The notes below the pieces were generated by a model. The model was not told the origin of the DNA. It did no database searches and worked only from the letters and a program-made list of their open reading frames with translations. From contig NZ_FNCE01000001.1 of NCBI RefSeq assembly GCF_900100655.1, forward strand, positions 569,252 to 633,251: a stretch of DNA of 64,000 nucleotides, written 5' to 3'. Shown here one piece after another: positions 7,068 through 17,000 of this stretch. Numbering within the stretch: the stretch's first letter is position 1; the number at the start of each line of letters is the position of its first letter. Source of the stretch: Limimonas halophila (GTDB taxonomy: Bacteria; Pseudomonadota; Alphaproteobacteria; Kiloniellales; Rhodovibrionaceae). Made by a program: the position numbers and the translations under genes.

Positions 7068-7096
7068 TTGACTCAGCCCGATGCATTGGCATCCTT
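7068..7096 (+). promoter_or_regulatory. Putative csy operon promoter
   Basis: TTGACT at 7068-7073 is a good -35 element. At 17 bp spacing the -10 position reads ATCCTT, a poor match, so the exact promoter is uncertain. It lies about 200 bp before csy1 and immediately after the predicted Cascade target. Confidence 0.35.
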
Positions 7097-7277
7097 GAAC
7101 CAGATCACGGTCAGCAACCGTGCAGCGCACCGAACAGGTGGCGGCCGGCATGGTCATAGCTAAAAAACTGCAGCAGCACAGCAGCAACCACGGAGGGTTG
7201 TCGCGCTTTCGAGTGCAAGCTGAAAAATACACCCGGAGCCGGCCTGTGAACACCGGGTCTGCAACCTTTCCTCCTTC

Positions 7278-8759
7278 ATGACGGGTCGCGAAGCACACAT
7301 GCGTTTTGATCCTGAATCCTTCCCGAGTGATGTCGCCAAAATGGCGAGTGGGAATCCCGATCGTCCGGCCGCTGAGGGAACTGCGTTGAAGCGAGCGCTG
7401 GACACGGTTTTTGCCGTTCGTGTGGCGGAAGAACCGTTCACTGTTTCCGACGGTCATGCAGGGGCGTTCATGACCATTCTTCTGAATGCCCATGACACGA
7501 AGGCACGGACAGGAGAGCGCCAGCAGCGCAAAATCGACAGCTTTGAGAGCCTGCAAAGCCGTAACGAAGCCAAAGCGCGCGCCGAGCGGGTCACGGCGGA
7601 TCGTCTCTCGGGCATTATCGCCGAAATCGGCAGCTACCTTCCCAGCGTGCTGGACCCGAGCGTCGCCAAGGTGCCCCCGAAGGTCGGCAGCAAGATGCCG
7701 GTGGCCCTCGGCGGACACGCAAAATCCGGCGTCAGTCCGATTTACGCGACGGCTGCGACGACCCACGCCCGCGTTCCGCTCTCCTATGCCGGCAGCGCGG
7801 CGTATCTCCCGCTCGCCAAGCTGTTGTGCACCCGCGTCACGGATGAGCGAGGCGAGACTGCGATGCTGATCGAGCGCATCGCGAACGGCGACGTGTTTGC
7901 GAATGCGCTGGCGGAACTCGGGGTTCCGGCTGATGCACTCGCGACCGCGGGCGAGATGTACCGCCGCAAGCGCGACCACGGGCTGTCCGACGTCTCCGCG
8001 ATCGACGGCGATCACATGAAGGCGATGTTCGTGCCGGACGGCGCGGGCGGGTACGTTCAGGTCACGCCCGTCCCGTCGGCGGCGATCTATACAGAATTGC
8101 CGCAGCGCATGCGCGAGCGTCAGCAGCGCGGTTCCGACGGCTCCGCGACGGCGTTCGTGCCGCGCACGGCCGTTGTCACCTCAGCAAAGCCGCAAAACGT
8201 TGGGCTTCACGTTCAGTACCAAGGCGGCCAGCTGACTCGCATTCGAGCGAGCTATTATCCAATCGAGCACGCTGGCATACAGCGGCGCATCACGACTTGG
8301 AAGAACGGCGCCCCGCTCTTCTACGCCGGCTTGCTGCGCGGAAGTCACGCCGTCCAGCGTTTTGCGCGGCTTGAACGCGATCCGGACCCGAGCGCGCCCG
8401 GCCACGGGTATTCGACACATGAGATCCGGTCCGCGCTTGATCGCTACGCCGGGGACATGGCGCTCACGCTGGCCAAGTACCTGCGCGATGTCCGCGATGA
8501 ATGCGCTGCTGATCCGGGCAGTCTGGGCGACAAGGCGGAGTACGCGTGTAGCCCGGCCGTTCGCGACCTCGTGCTCTTCCAGGACCGCGCGGCCACGGAC
8601 GACGACCGTGAGGCCCTCATACAAGAAGCCCTCCAAGCCGTCTTGCGCGCCCTCATGCGCGTCGATCCCGCGCTCTTCCGAACGCGCGCCCACGACGAGC
8701 GTGTGCGCGATCGCTTGACCCGCCGCCTGAAAGCCGCGCTGGAGCCCGAACTCCCATGA
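7278..8759 (+). CDS. csy1: Type I-F Cascade large subunit Csy1 (Cas8f)
   Basis: 493 residues (Pseudomonas Csy1 is about 434). Csy1 forms the tail of the I-F Cascade with Csy2 and recognises the PAM. The conserved KPQN motif occurs near residue 304 (TSAKPQNVGLHVQ), as in TKPQN of the Pseudomonas protein. The rest is divergent but helical, and the position in front of csy2-csy3-cas6f supports the call. Start ATG 7278 or ATG 7299 (MRFDPESF); neither has a good ribosome binding site. It overlaps csy2 by 4 bp (ATGA), indicating translational coupling. Confidence 0.88.
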   Translation: MTGREAHMRFDPESFPSDVAKMASGNPDRPAAEGTALKRALDTVFAVRVAEEPFTVSDGHAGAFMTILLNAHDTKARTGERQQRKIDSFESLQSRNEAKARAERVTADRLSGIIAEIGSYLPSVLDPSVAKVPPKVGSKMPVALGGHAKSGVSPIYATAATTHARVPLSYAGSAAYLPLAKLLCTRVTDERGETAMLIERIANGDVFANALAELGVPADALATAGEMYRRKRDHGLSDVSAIDGDHMKAMFVPDGAGGYVQVTPVPSAAIYTELPQRMRERQQRGSDGSATAFVPRTAVVTSAKPQNVGLHVQYQGGQLTRIRASYYPIEHAGIQRRITTWKNGAPLFYAGLLRGSHAVQRFARLERDPDPSAPGHGYSTHEIRSALDRYAGDMALTLAKYLRDVRDECAADPGSLGDKAEYACSPAVRDLVLFQDRAATDDDREALIQEALQAVLRALMRVDPALFRTRAHDERVRDRLTRRLKAALEPELP

Positions 8760-9613
8760 GCATCTTCGCCATCGGCCCGTTCACGGCCGCAGATGCGGCC
8801 CTGGACAGCAGCCCCGTTGTGGCCGGACTTCCGAGCATCACCGCGCTTGCCGGCGTGGCCGACGTCATCGCGCGGGCGGGTGGGCAACCAGCCGCCAACT
8901 TGCCCGTCGCGCTGCTCCTGCACCGCGTGACGCCCCACAGCGGCATGTTCCGCCCCACGCCCCAGCCGAGCGGCGAGCCCGCGGAGGCGCCTGGGCGCCT
9001 GTTCGGTCAGGTGCGCGCAACGATTTGCCTCGCCGATCCAGCGGACACGCTGTTCTCCGACACCGTGCGCCGCGCAGTCCAGCGGGCGCGGTTCGCGGGC
9101 GCGCGGATGGAAGGCGACGATGCACCCGTCCCGCCGGTTCGAGCATGTGACGATCTCGGCGAAGCGCTGAGAAGCGTGCCGCCCGGCCATCTTTTGGCCG
9201 ACCGGACCGACATTCTGGAAGATGCCACCACCCATGCGGCCGATCCGCTCGATGCGTTGCTGGACGTGGCCACGCTACACCGCGACGAGGACGGCCGTTG
9301 GACCAACCCCTACAGCGAGCCCGAGCCCGGAGTGCGCCACCGGCTGACACCGCTCTCGGTTGGCTTCCAGGCCCTGGAGCCGATCGAGAACGCGAGCGGC
9401 CGGGAAGGCACGCGTGAGCCCGAAACCCCGCACGTCTTCGCCGAGGGCGTCGCAACGGTCGCGGAGTTCGTTTCCGCCCGTGCGCTCGCCCGGGCGCCAA
9501 GCATCAGCCACGCCGTCTTGTGGTCGTGGCACATCGACCGTCCGACCGGTCTTTTCGTTGTCCGCGGTCGCACGCCGGCCGCTGTTGAAGCCGAACTGGA
9601 GGAGCAACTGTGA
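8756..9613 (+). CDS. csy2: Type I-F Cascade subunit Csy2 (Cas5f)
   Basis: 285 residues. Csy2 pairs with Csy1 at the crRNA 5' end. Visible family features are GLPSITALAGVADVI near residue 24 (compare GFPAPTAFLGF in known Csy2) and LSVGFQALEPIENASG followed by PHVFAEGVATVAEFVSARAL in the C-terminal half, matching the VGYQALSP...F-E segment of the family. It overlaps csy1 by 4 bp and csy3 by 4 bp, so the three are surely co-transcribed. Confidence 0.88.
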   Translation: MSIFAIGPFTAADAALDSSPVVAGLPSITALAGVADVIARAGGQPAANLPVALLLHRVTPHSGMFRPTPQPSGEPAEAPGRLFGQVRATICLADPADTLFSDTVRRAVQRARFAGARMEGDDAPVPPVRACDDLGEALRSVPPGHLLADRTDILEDATTHAADPLDALLDVATLHRDEDGRWTNPYSEPEPGVRHRLTPLSVGFQALEPIENASGREGTREPETPHVFAEGVATVAEFVSARALARAPSISHAVLWSWHIDRPTGLFVVRGRTPAAVEAELEEQL

Positions 9614-10728
9614 CCACCGTTCCCACGCTGCACGCAAACCTCTTGTCCTATGCGCGTTCGGTTCAGCCGGGCGAAGGGCTGTTCTTCGGCGTCACCGCGG
9701 GCGAACCGCTGCTGACCGAGGAAGAACAACTCAACCGCAGCGCCCTCATCCCCGCCGAGGTCGAAGAAGTCTCGGTGCGCGGACAGATCAGCAACTACGT
9801 CAGCGATCCCGACAACACCGAGTTCAACATCAGCGAGCCGAACCTGCAGACGATCGACCAAGCCAAGCTTCCGGCCAGTGCTGACCGATTGGTGGTCAAG
9901 ACCAGCGTCCAGTTCCTGCCCAACAGCACTGCGCCCCACGCCTGCGACAACAAGACCGTCGCCGACAATCTGCAGGAGCTGGCGCGCAAATACCGCGATG
10001 TGGGCGGCTACACCTTCCTCGCCAAGCGCTACCTGTGGAACGTGCTGAACGCGCGGTGGCTGTGGCGCAACTTCCTGATTATGACCGACAAGAAGGTGCA
10101 CGTTCTGGAAGACGGCGTCCGGGTGCTGACGGCCGATCCAGCGCAGCTGGAGCGTGACCACTATCCCGGCGACGATACGCTGGAAGAGGCGGCTCCGGGG
10201 GCCGGCGCCTTGGCCGAACGCATGGGCCGCGCCTTGTACGACCCAGAGGCCGTCCTTTCCCTGGAACTGGTGGGCGAGGGCGCGCTGCCCGAGGGCTCCG
10301 AGATCTTCCCGAGTCAGGAATACCTGGGCGGCGAAGCAGAAGAGCGGGTGCGCCGCCGGCGTGGCAACAAGAATGCTGGCAAGGTGCTGTCCGCCATCCC
10401 CGTCCAGCACGGCAACCGCACGGTTCGCCAAGCCACCTTCCACCCGCAAAAGATCGGCAACGCCATCCGCTGCGTAGACGAATGGCACGGCTCAACGGAG
10501 ATTGAGTGTGCCATGCCGGCGGACCCCTACGCCGCGCTGACCACGCGCGCCGTCGCGCTGCGCCCGCCCAACGGCGGCTCGTTCTACGACTTCATCACCC
10601 GGCAGAACCGGCGCAAGGAACTTTACGCAGCGCTGGACAAGGAGGACCCGGCCGATCCCGATTGCGGCAACGTGCACTTCGTTTTCGCGTGCTTGTCGCG
10701 CGGCGGCGTGTTCGGCGGCAAGGAGTAG
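9610..10728 (+). CDS. csy3: Type I-F Cascade backbone Csy3 (Cas7f)
   Basis: 372 residues from GTG 9610. Csy3 forms the six-fold backbone along the crRNA spacer. Recognisable blocks are VRGQISNYV, SEPNLQTIDQAKLPASADRL, ARKYRDVGGYTFLAKRYLWN, NARWLWRNFLI, EIFPSQEYL, KIGNAIRCVDEWH and the terminal RGGVFGGKE, all in the order seen in Pseudomonas Csy3 (342 residues). It overlaps csy2 by 4 bp and precedes cas6f by 7 bp. Confidence 0.93.
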   Translation: MTTVPTLHANLLSYARSVQPGEGLFFGVTAGEPLLTEEEQLNRSALIPAEVEEVSVRGQISNYVSDPDNTEFNISEPNLQTIDQAKLPASADRLVVKTSVQFLPNSTAPHACDNKTVADNLQELARKYRDVGGYTFLAKRYLWNVLNARWLWRNFLIMTDKKVHVLEDGVRVLTADPAQLERDHYPGDDTLEEAAPGAGALAERMGRALYDPEAVLSLELVGEGALPEGSEIFPSQEYLGGEAEERVRRRRGNKNAGKVLSAIPVQHGNRTVRQATFHPQKIGNAIRCVDEWHGSTEIECAMPADPYAALTTRAVALRPPNGGSFYDFITRQNRRKELYAALDKEDPADPDCGNVHFVFACLSRGGVFGGKE

Positions 10729-10735
10729 GGGCGCG

Positions 10736-11467
10736 ATGGAGCATTATCTGGAGTTCCGCTACAGCCGCGACGCCACCACCCTCGTCGAGCCCAACAATCC
10801 TCTGTTGGCCCGCAACGTCGTGCATGCCGTGCACTGCCACAACCTCGGCGTGGCGTCGGGTGCGGAGCGGCTGGCCGTGGCGCTGCCGGGGCTGGCGCAC
10901 GTCACGTGGCGCAAGGATGGCCGGCCGGCGGACCTCGCCGCGTGTCTCGGGCACGTTCGCGTCTTCGGCAGTCCGGACGCGCTTGCCGCGTTCACCGAGC
11001 GCGCGGAAGTCGATCGGCTGGTTCAGGCGGGCATGATCCGCACGCCACGCGTGCGCGAGGTCGAGCCGGAGGCCGTGCTCGGCTACGCTGTCTACCGGCG
11101 CGAACGCCGGCACGAGGCGACGACCGACGCGGCGATCCTGCGCACGGAAGCACGCTACCAGCGCCGGGCCGAAGCGCGTGGGGAGACGCGCGACAGCATC
11201 GCCATGATCCGCAAGCGCCGGCGCGACGCCGGGGCGTTGGCCCGCGGCAAACGCCGGGAAGCGCCCCCGGTCTATCTGGCGATGCAGTCCGGCTCCACGG
11301 GGCAGCGGTTTTCGCTGTCCATCGCGCGGCGGGAGGTCACGGCGCCGGACGACGCTTCGGCTGTGCCGGACGTCTATGGCCTTGCCCGCGTGGGCGATGG
11401 GACCAATGGCGCACGTTCGCCCGTCGTCGTGCCGGAGTTCGATCCGCGCGGCCCCGGGGTTCGGTGA
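10736..11467 (+). CDS. cas6f: Type I-F crRNA endoribonuclease Cas6f (Csy4)
   Basis: 243 residues (Pseudomonas Csy4 is 187). It cuts pre-crRNA at the 3' base of the repeat hairpin and stays bound to it. It starts MEHYLEFR (compare MDHYLDIR). His30 in NVVHAVHCHN is the likely catalytic His equivalent to His29. QSGSTGQRFSLSI (residues 184-196) matches the family's QSTGQHFRLFI, and YGLAR precedes the C-terminus. The extra length lies in the arginine-rich helix region (~120-175) and in the C-terminal tail. It ends exactly at the first base of the leader of array 1. Confidence 0.93.
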   Translation: MEHYLEFRYSRDATTLVEPNNPLLARNVVHAVHCHNLGVASGAERLAVALPGLAHVTWRKDGRPADLAACLGHVRVFGSPDALAAFTERAEVDRLVQAGMIRTPRVREVEPEAVLGYAVYRRERRHEATTDAAILRTEARYQRRAEARGETRDSIAMIRKRRRDAGALARGKRREAPPVYLAMQSGSTGQRFSLSIARREVTAPDDASAVPDVYGLARVGDGTNGARSPVVVPEFDPRGPGVR

Positions 11468-11592
11468 ACCTTCGTGGCTGCGGTGCTCTTGGAAAAGTGG
11501 GGCTGATCAGGAGGATGGGCTGGGTCGGCCGGGGACGAAGGGTAACCCCGGCCGTGCGGCCCATGTCCCCGGCATGCGGGCATGATTTTGCC
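11468..11592 (+). promoter_or_regulatory. CRISPR leader 1
   Basis: 125 bp from the cas6f stop codon to the first repeat. It aligns along its whole length with 17441-17564 in front of array 2: both begin ACCTTCGT, share GCTCTTGGAAAA and GGATGGGCT, and their last 37 bases (from TGCGGCCCATGTCC to ATGATTTTGC) differ at a single position. Strong conservation next to the first repeat is expected for adaptation sequences. It should also hold the array promoter, though I cannot point to one. Confidence 0.85.
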
Positions 11593-13002
11593 GTGAGCCG
11601 CCGCGTAGGCGGCTGAGAAGCTTCCTGGCAGCGTCACTACCGCGGCTGAGCATGTGAGCCGCCGCGTAGGCGGCTGAGAAGCGAGACGCTTCACTTCGTC
11701 GACCCGCCGTACCGTGAGCCGCCGCGTAGGCGGCTGAGAAGTGCGGAACGCCGGTCTGCGCCGACACGGCGGCGTGAGCCGCCGCGTAGGCGGCTGAGAA
11801 GTATGCGCCGTGACGCATCAGCTCGGTCCTGGCGTGAGCCGCCGCGTAGGCGGCTGAGAAGAATCGCCGTACAGCTCGTCGTAGAGCGCGCACGTGAGCC
11901 GCCGCGTAGGCGGCTGAGAAGACCACGTCGAAGCGATCCGCGGCCGCCACCTCGTGAGCCGCCGCGTAGGCGGCTGAGAAGTCGCCCGCGCCGTGGACCG
12001 GCCGCTGCTGGCTGTGAGCCGCCGCGTAGGCGGCTGAGAAGTTCTCCGGTGGTGACGCTGTCAACGAGAACGTGTGAGCCGCCGCGTAGGCGGCTGAGAA
12101 GCTCTCTACACAAGCTCGCAGCGAAGCGGCCAAGTGAGCCGCCGCGTAGGCGGCTGAGAAGATTCCGCCGCCGCAAGCGGGATCACGTCGCCCGTGAGCC
12201 GCCGCGTAGGCGGCTGAGAAGTTCGGCCGCCTGATTGCGCACGCGTGCCAGCGTGTGAGCCGCCGCGTAGGCGGCTGAGAAGCACGGCGGGTCCGCGAGA
12301 ACACAACGGAACCCGTGAGCCGCCGCGTAGGCGGCTGAGAAGTCCAGCGCGAGCATCGTGAACAGCCGCTCGGCGTGAGCCGCCGCGTAGGCGGCTGAGA
12401 AGTACGACAGTGCAAATAATGTCCTAGACTGTCCGTGAGCCGCCGCGTAGGCGGCTGAGAAGAGCACCCGCGCCACGTCGTCCGGGCGCATGCTGTGAGC
12501 CGCCGCGTAGGCGGCTGAGAAGCCTGGCGCGTACCCGCGATGGTTATATAGTGAGTGAGCCGCCGCGTAGGCGGCTGAGAAGTTGCTCTTGCCTGCCAGC
12601 CGGGCCGCCTCGTCGTGAGCCGCCGCGTAGGCGGCTGAGAAGTCGATCATCGCATCCACGTCGGGATTGGCCGCCTGAGCCGCCGCGTAGGCGGCTGAGA
12701 AGATCTCGCGATGCGTCGCTGAGCGGACGACGCGGTGAGCCGCCGCGTAGGCGGCTGAGAAGTGGGAAAGGCCTCGTGCTGCTGGCGGATGATCGTGAGC
12801 CGCCGCGTAGGCGGCTGAGAAGAGCGAGCGCGTGGTGCAGGCCGGGGCAGCGCCGTGAGCCGCCGCGTAGGCGGCTGAGAAGTTTTTGCCAAGGTCCAGA
12901 TCGAACCGCGTTTTGTGAGCCGCCGCGTAGGCGGCTGAGAAGTACATCGAGCGCCTCGTCGTCGCGCTGACGGAGTGAGCCGCCGAGTAGGCGGCTGGGA
13001 AA
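11593..13002 (+). CRISPR. Type I-F CRISPR array 1 (24 repeats, 23 spacers)
   Basis: The 28-bp repeat starts GTGAGCCGCCGCGTAGGCGG and ends CTGAGAAG, the I-F type, with hairpin GCCGCC-GCGTA-GGCGGC. Repeats start at 11593, 11654, then every 60 bp to 12194, 12255, then every 60 bp to 12975. Spacers are 32 bp except the first and eleventh (33). The repeat at 12675 has C at position 1. The last repeat (12975-13002) is degenerate (GAGTA loop, CTGGGAAA end), which marks the leader-distal end and sets the transcription direction as plus. Spacers are otherwise unique. Confidence 0.99.
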
Positions 13003-13045
13003 ACAGCGGGGCGTTTCAGACCATTCTTGGGATCAATGACGTGCG

Positions 13046-13073
13046 GTAACCCGCCGTGCAGGCGGAAGCGTTG
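13046..13073 (+). repeat. Further degenerate I-F repeat upstream of cas1
   Basis: Aligned with the array repeat, 19 of 28 bases match, including a complete hairpin CCGCC-GTGCA-GGCGG (13051-13065). It starts 43 bp after the last degenerate repeat of array 1 and 53 bp before the likely cas1 start. It may be a decayed end of the array or part of a regulatory element. The 5' handle sequence is not conserved. Confidence 0.45.
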
Positions 13074-13125
13074 GCGCATGTCCGGGTTGCATCGCCGCCC
13101 TGTCTCCGGTTGCCTCGACCGCATC

Positions 13126-14064
13126 ATGGCGATGACCCGCTTGCTCCATACGGATCGGCAGAGCGCGCTCCTGCTGGAGCGGGCACACGTTCGCGTGGAT
13201 GACGAGCGCGTCGTGTGCGACACAGTAGACGAAACGGTCGAGCGCACGTTCAACGTTCCCCACGCCAACCTGGCGTTCCTGCTGCTGGGGCAGGGCACCT
13301 CGCTCACCCAGCCAGCCGCGCGGCAACTCGCCGACGAGGGCGTGGTCGTGGGCTTCACGGGCACGGGCGGGGCGCCGTTGTTGATGGCGTCCTACGCGAT
13401 CTACCGCCCGACCGACCGCCTGCACCGTTGGATCGCCGTTCAGCCCAGGGAAGACGCCCGCTTGGCTGCCGCGCGTGAAATCCAGGACCGGCGCGTTGCC
13501 AGCCTGGAAAACATCCCGGAACGCGTCTCCAGGGTCTTCGAAACCGAAGCAATCGCCGACGTGCTGGCGAAGTATCGCCGCAACGTGGGCAACGCGGGCG
13601 ATGTCGACACGCTCATGGGGCAGGAGGGGCGCTTCTGCAAGGATCTCTATAAGCACGTCGCCGGCGAGATCTTCGGCATTCCCCGCTTCAAGCGCGATCC
13701 GGGCGGACGCGCCGGCGAGCGGCAGCCCGACGAACGCGCGCGCTTGCTGAACGAATTCATCGACCAGGGCAACTACCTCGCCTACGGGCTCGCCGCAGTG
13801 GGCCTCTGGGCCCACGGCATTCCGGCCGGCCTGTCGGCGCTACACGGGCAGTCGCGCGCAGGCGGGCTGGTCTTCGATGTGGCCGATACCTTCAAGGATG
13901 CGTTCGTCCTGCCCGTCGCGGGCGAGGTGGCGCGCAAAGGGCCGAAAGACGGACGGGAACAGGAGTTCCGCGCCCGCCTCATTGACGCCTTCGACGAGCA
14001 GCGCGCCATGAAGCACGTCTTCACCAACATCGACCGCATGATCGAGGCCGGCGAATGCGCGTGA
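13126..14064 (+). CDS. cas1: CRISPR integrase Cas1 (type I-F)
   Basis: 312 residues from ATG 13126 (ATG 13132 is equally possible); the frame is open from TTG 13027, but that extension has no family similarity. Cas1 joins new spacers to the leader end of the array together with the Cas2 domain of Cas2/3. Recognisable I-F Cas1 blocks are NVPHANLAFLLLGQGTSLTQ, GVVVGFTGTGGAPL, YRPTDRLHRWIA, MGQEGRFCKDLYK (catalytic Glu) and LSALHGQSRAGGLVFDVADT (metal-binding His and Asp). It overlaps cas2/3 by 10 bp. Its position behind array 1, not ahead of csy1, is unusual for I-F. Confidence 0.93.
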   Translation: MAMTRLLHTDRQSALLLERAHVRVDDERVVCDTVDETVERTFNVPHANLAFLLLGQGTSLTQPAARQLADEGVVVGFTGTGGAPLLMASYAIYRPTDRLHRWIAVQPREDARLAAAREIQDRRVASLENIPERVSRVFETEAIADVLAKYRRNVGNAGDVDTLMGQEGRFCKDLYKHVAGEIFGIPRFKRDPGGRAGERQPDERARLLNEFIDQGNYLAYGLAAVGLWAHGIPAGLSALHGQSRAGGLVFDVADTFKDAFVLPVAGEVARKGPKDGREQEFRARLIDAFDEQRAMKHVFTNIDRMIEAGECA

Positions 14065-17000
14065 CCTTCGTGGACGAGTCCGTTCGCGACGCGCGCCGGC
14101 GCGTTGAACGCGTCCTCGACCGCTACCTCCCGCGCGTCGCCCAGGCGACCTGGACCGGCTTTCTCTCCAACGAGGCCCTGCGCACCGTGGCCGGCGCGTT
14201 GCGAGCCCGCGCCAGCCGGAACACGGCCGTGGCCTGCTTCGTGTCGGGCCGCAACAACGGCGCACCGGTCTTCCACATCGGCTCGCGCCATCGCTTCGGC
14301 CGGCGCGGGCAGTACGCCATCAACGTGCGCCAGCGCCGCAAGCCCAGCCGTACCGCCATGCCCGGATTCCGCCAGCTCAAGGCGTGCCTGGAGATGGCCG
14401 CGCTGCTGCACGACGTCGGCAAATCGGCGCATCAGTTTCAGCGCGCCTTGCGCAAAACTGGCGAAAACACCGGGGCCGTGCGTCACGAGCTGATCTCGAC
14501 GCTCTTCCTGATCGAGATGAGCCGCGCGTTCGATGACGGCGACGCCCTCTGGCGCGGACTGGCCGGCGGGCCGGACGCGGCCACGCTGGAGGCGGCGTAC
14601 GATCGCGCTGCCGCTCGGGCGGCGCGGCTTTCGCCCGGCGACCCCCTTCCCGAGCTGCATTGGGATGGCAGCCGGCCGGCGGTCTCGGCGGTGGTGCTGC
14701 TGATCGCCGTTCACCACCGCCTGCTCGAAGCCGAGCTGACAAGCAACGCTGTCTCTTTCCACACGCGAGCGCATGTTCGCAGCGATGCTTCCCCGGGGCC
14801 TCACCGCGCCCGTGAAGCCGCCCATGCCAATGCGTCCAGCGTTTTTCGCGACGACCGCTTCCAGCGTCGTCTCCAGCGCGCCGCGACCGAGCTGCGCGAT
14901 GCCTTCGCAGCGCCGACAGCGCTCACGCCCGACACGGCCTACGCGTACGGCCGGCTGTGTCTGATGCTGGGCGACCAGGACGCCTCGGCGCGCGGCCAGC
15001 AGCGGGTGAGCGACGACGACGGCGGGCTCTTCGCCAACACCTCCTCGGCGCCCGAGCGGCCGGGCGCGCTCGCCGAGCCGTTGATCGACCACCTCAAGGC
15101 CGTTGCCCATCGCACGCGCGCCCATGCGCTCATGCTCCAGCGCTCGCAGCACGCCTTTCCCCGTGTGACGCCGGACGCGCTGCCAGAGGCGCTCACGGAA
15201 CCGCCGTGCGCCGGCCGCTTCGCCTGGCAGGGAGATGCCGTGGAGCGCTTGCGCGGCCACGAGGCCCGTGGGGCCGGCTTTTTCGGCGTGGCGATCGTGC
15301 CGACCGGAGGCGGCAAGACCCGTGGCGCCCCCGCTGCCTTGCACGCGGCCACGGGGCGCTGCCGGTTCGTGCTCGGGTTGGGGCTGCGCTCCCTGACGCT
15401 TCAGTCCGGCACGGCCTATACGGGCGAAGTCGGCTTCGCGTCCGCCGACGTTGCCACCATCATCGGCGATGAAACGGCGCGTCGGCTGCATGACCTCGAC
15501 CGGACGGGTGGCGGCGATCGCGCCGGCACCAACGCCGAGGCGCCAGCCGTTGACGATCTGGTCGTGGCCGGTGGGGCAGGGCGCGCGGCTGCGCTGGACG
15601 ATGCCGACGACCGCGAGCTCGACGACGCCGAACTGGCCGAACTCGGCGGCGATCCGGGAGGTGATCCGGACCGCGCGCTGCCGCGCACCGTGGAAACGGC
15701 GCTCCAGGGTGCGTGGGGCCGGGAGCGCGCGGATCGCCTGCTGCGCACGCCGGTCGTGGCCGCCACCGTGGACCAGCTCATGGCCGCCGCCGATGCGCGC
15801 AGCAGCCGGTACCTCCACGCCATGCTGCGCCTCGCCACCAGCGACCTGATCCTGGATGAGATCGACGCTTACGATGCCGTCGACGATGCCGCGATCCTGC
15901 GGCTGGTGTATCTGGCCGGGGTGTTCGGCCGCGCGGTGGTGCTGGCCTCGGCGACCACGCCGCCGGAGATCGCCCGCGCCTTCCACCGCGCCTATGCCGC
16001 CGGCTACAGCGCGCATGCCGCGTTGACGGGCGGGGCCGATCATGTGCTGACGGCCTGGCTCACCGACGATCCGGCCCTCACGACCGTCGAGGCGGTGGAG
16101 CCGGAGCGGTTTGGCGAGCGCCACCGCGCGATTACCGAGCGCTTCGTGCAGCAGCATCAGCAAGCGCCGGCGAGGCGCTTCGCCGAGATCGTCACGCCGG
16201 ACGAGCCCGGTGAAACTGCGGCGTTCGACGCCATGATCGCTGCCGCCCGGCGCATGCACCACCGGCACGCGCAGGTGATCGACGATGGGGTGCGCGTTTC
16301 CGTCGGCGTCGTGCGTGTGGCGAACGTGCGCACCTGCCGCGATCTGGCGCGTCACCTCGCGCGCTCAGGGGTGCCCGACACCATTGTGGGCGTGGCGTGC
16401 TATCACGCCCGGCTGCTCGGCCTCGTGCGCTTCCACACAGAGCGCATGCTTGACGAAATGCTGGTTCGGAAGGGCCCGAACGGCGCGACAGCCCCGGCCC
16501 GGCATCCCCGCGTGCAGGCGCTGATCGACACTGCGAAGGCGCGTGGCGTGGGCGAGGTGATGGTCCTGGTGGTCGCCACGCCGGTCGAGGAAACGGGCCG
16601 CGACCACGACTTCGATTATGCCGTGCTCGAACCCTCGTCCACGCGCTCGATCATCCAGCTCGCCGGGCGCGTGGGACGCCACCGCGACGTGGTGCCGGAC
16701 GCGCCGAACATCGCGATCCTGCAGACGCCGATGTCGTACGCCCGTGGCGACCAGTCGCCTCATTACCAACGGCCGGGTGTCGAAACGCCGTTCCGCGAGG
16801 GCGTGAAGGGCGCGACGCCTGCGAAACTGAGCAGCGCGAAGATCGACGAGCTGATCGACGTCCAAGCGCTTCGCACGCGCATCGACGGGCGGTTCTGGCT
16901 GCTCGATCCCTGGGACGGCGTCGGCGAGCTTCCGCAAGCCGAACATCGGCTCCTGCGAAGCTTTCTGGAAACCGGTTCGTTCAGGGCGGCGCGCTTCGCC

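Noticed and set aside
13003-13045. Possible guide match of the insert after array 1 to csy2 (near 8936) and to cfa (near 48134)
   Set aside because: Only 7-8 seed bases match after CC, which is expected by chance in 64 kb of GC-rich DNA.
11507-13364. Long open frames across CRISPR array 1 with repeated FSAAYAAAH or LLSRLRGGS units
   Set aside because: They are translations of the 28-bp repeat, open because repeat plus spacer is 60 bp, a multiple of three. They are not genes.
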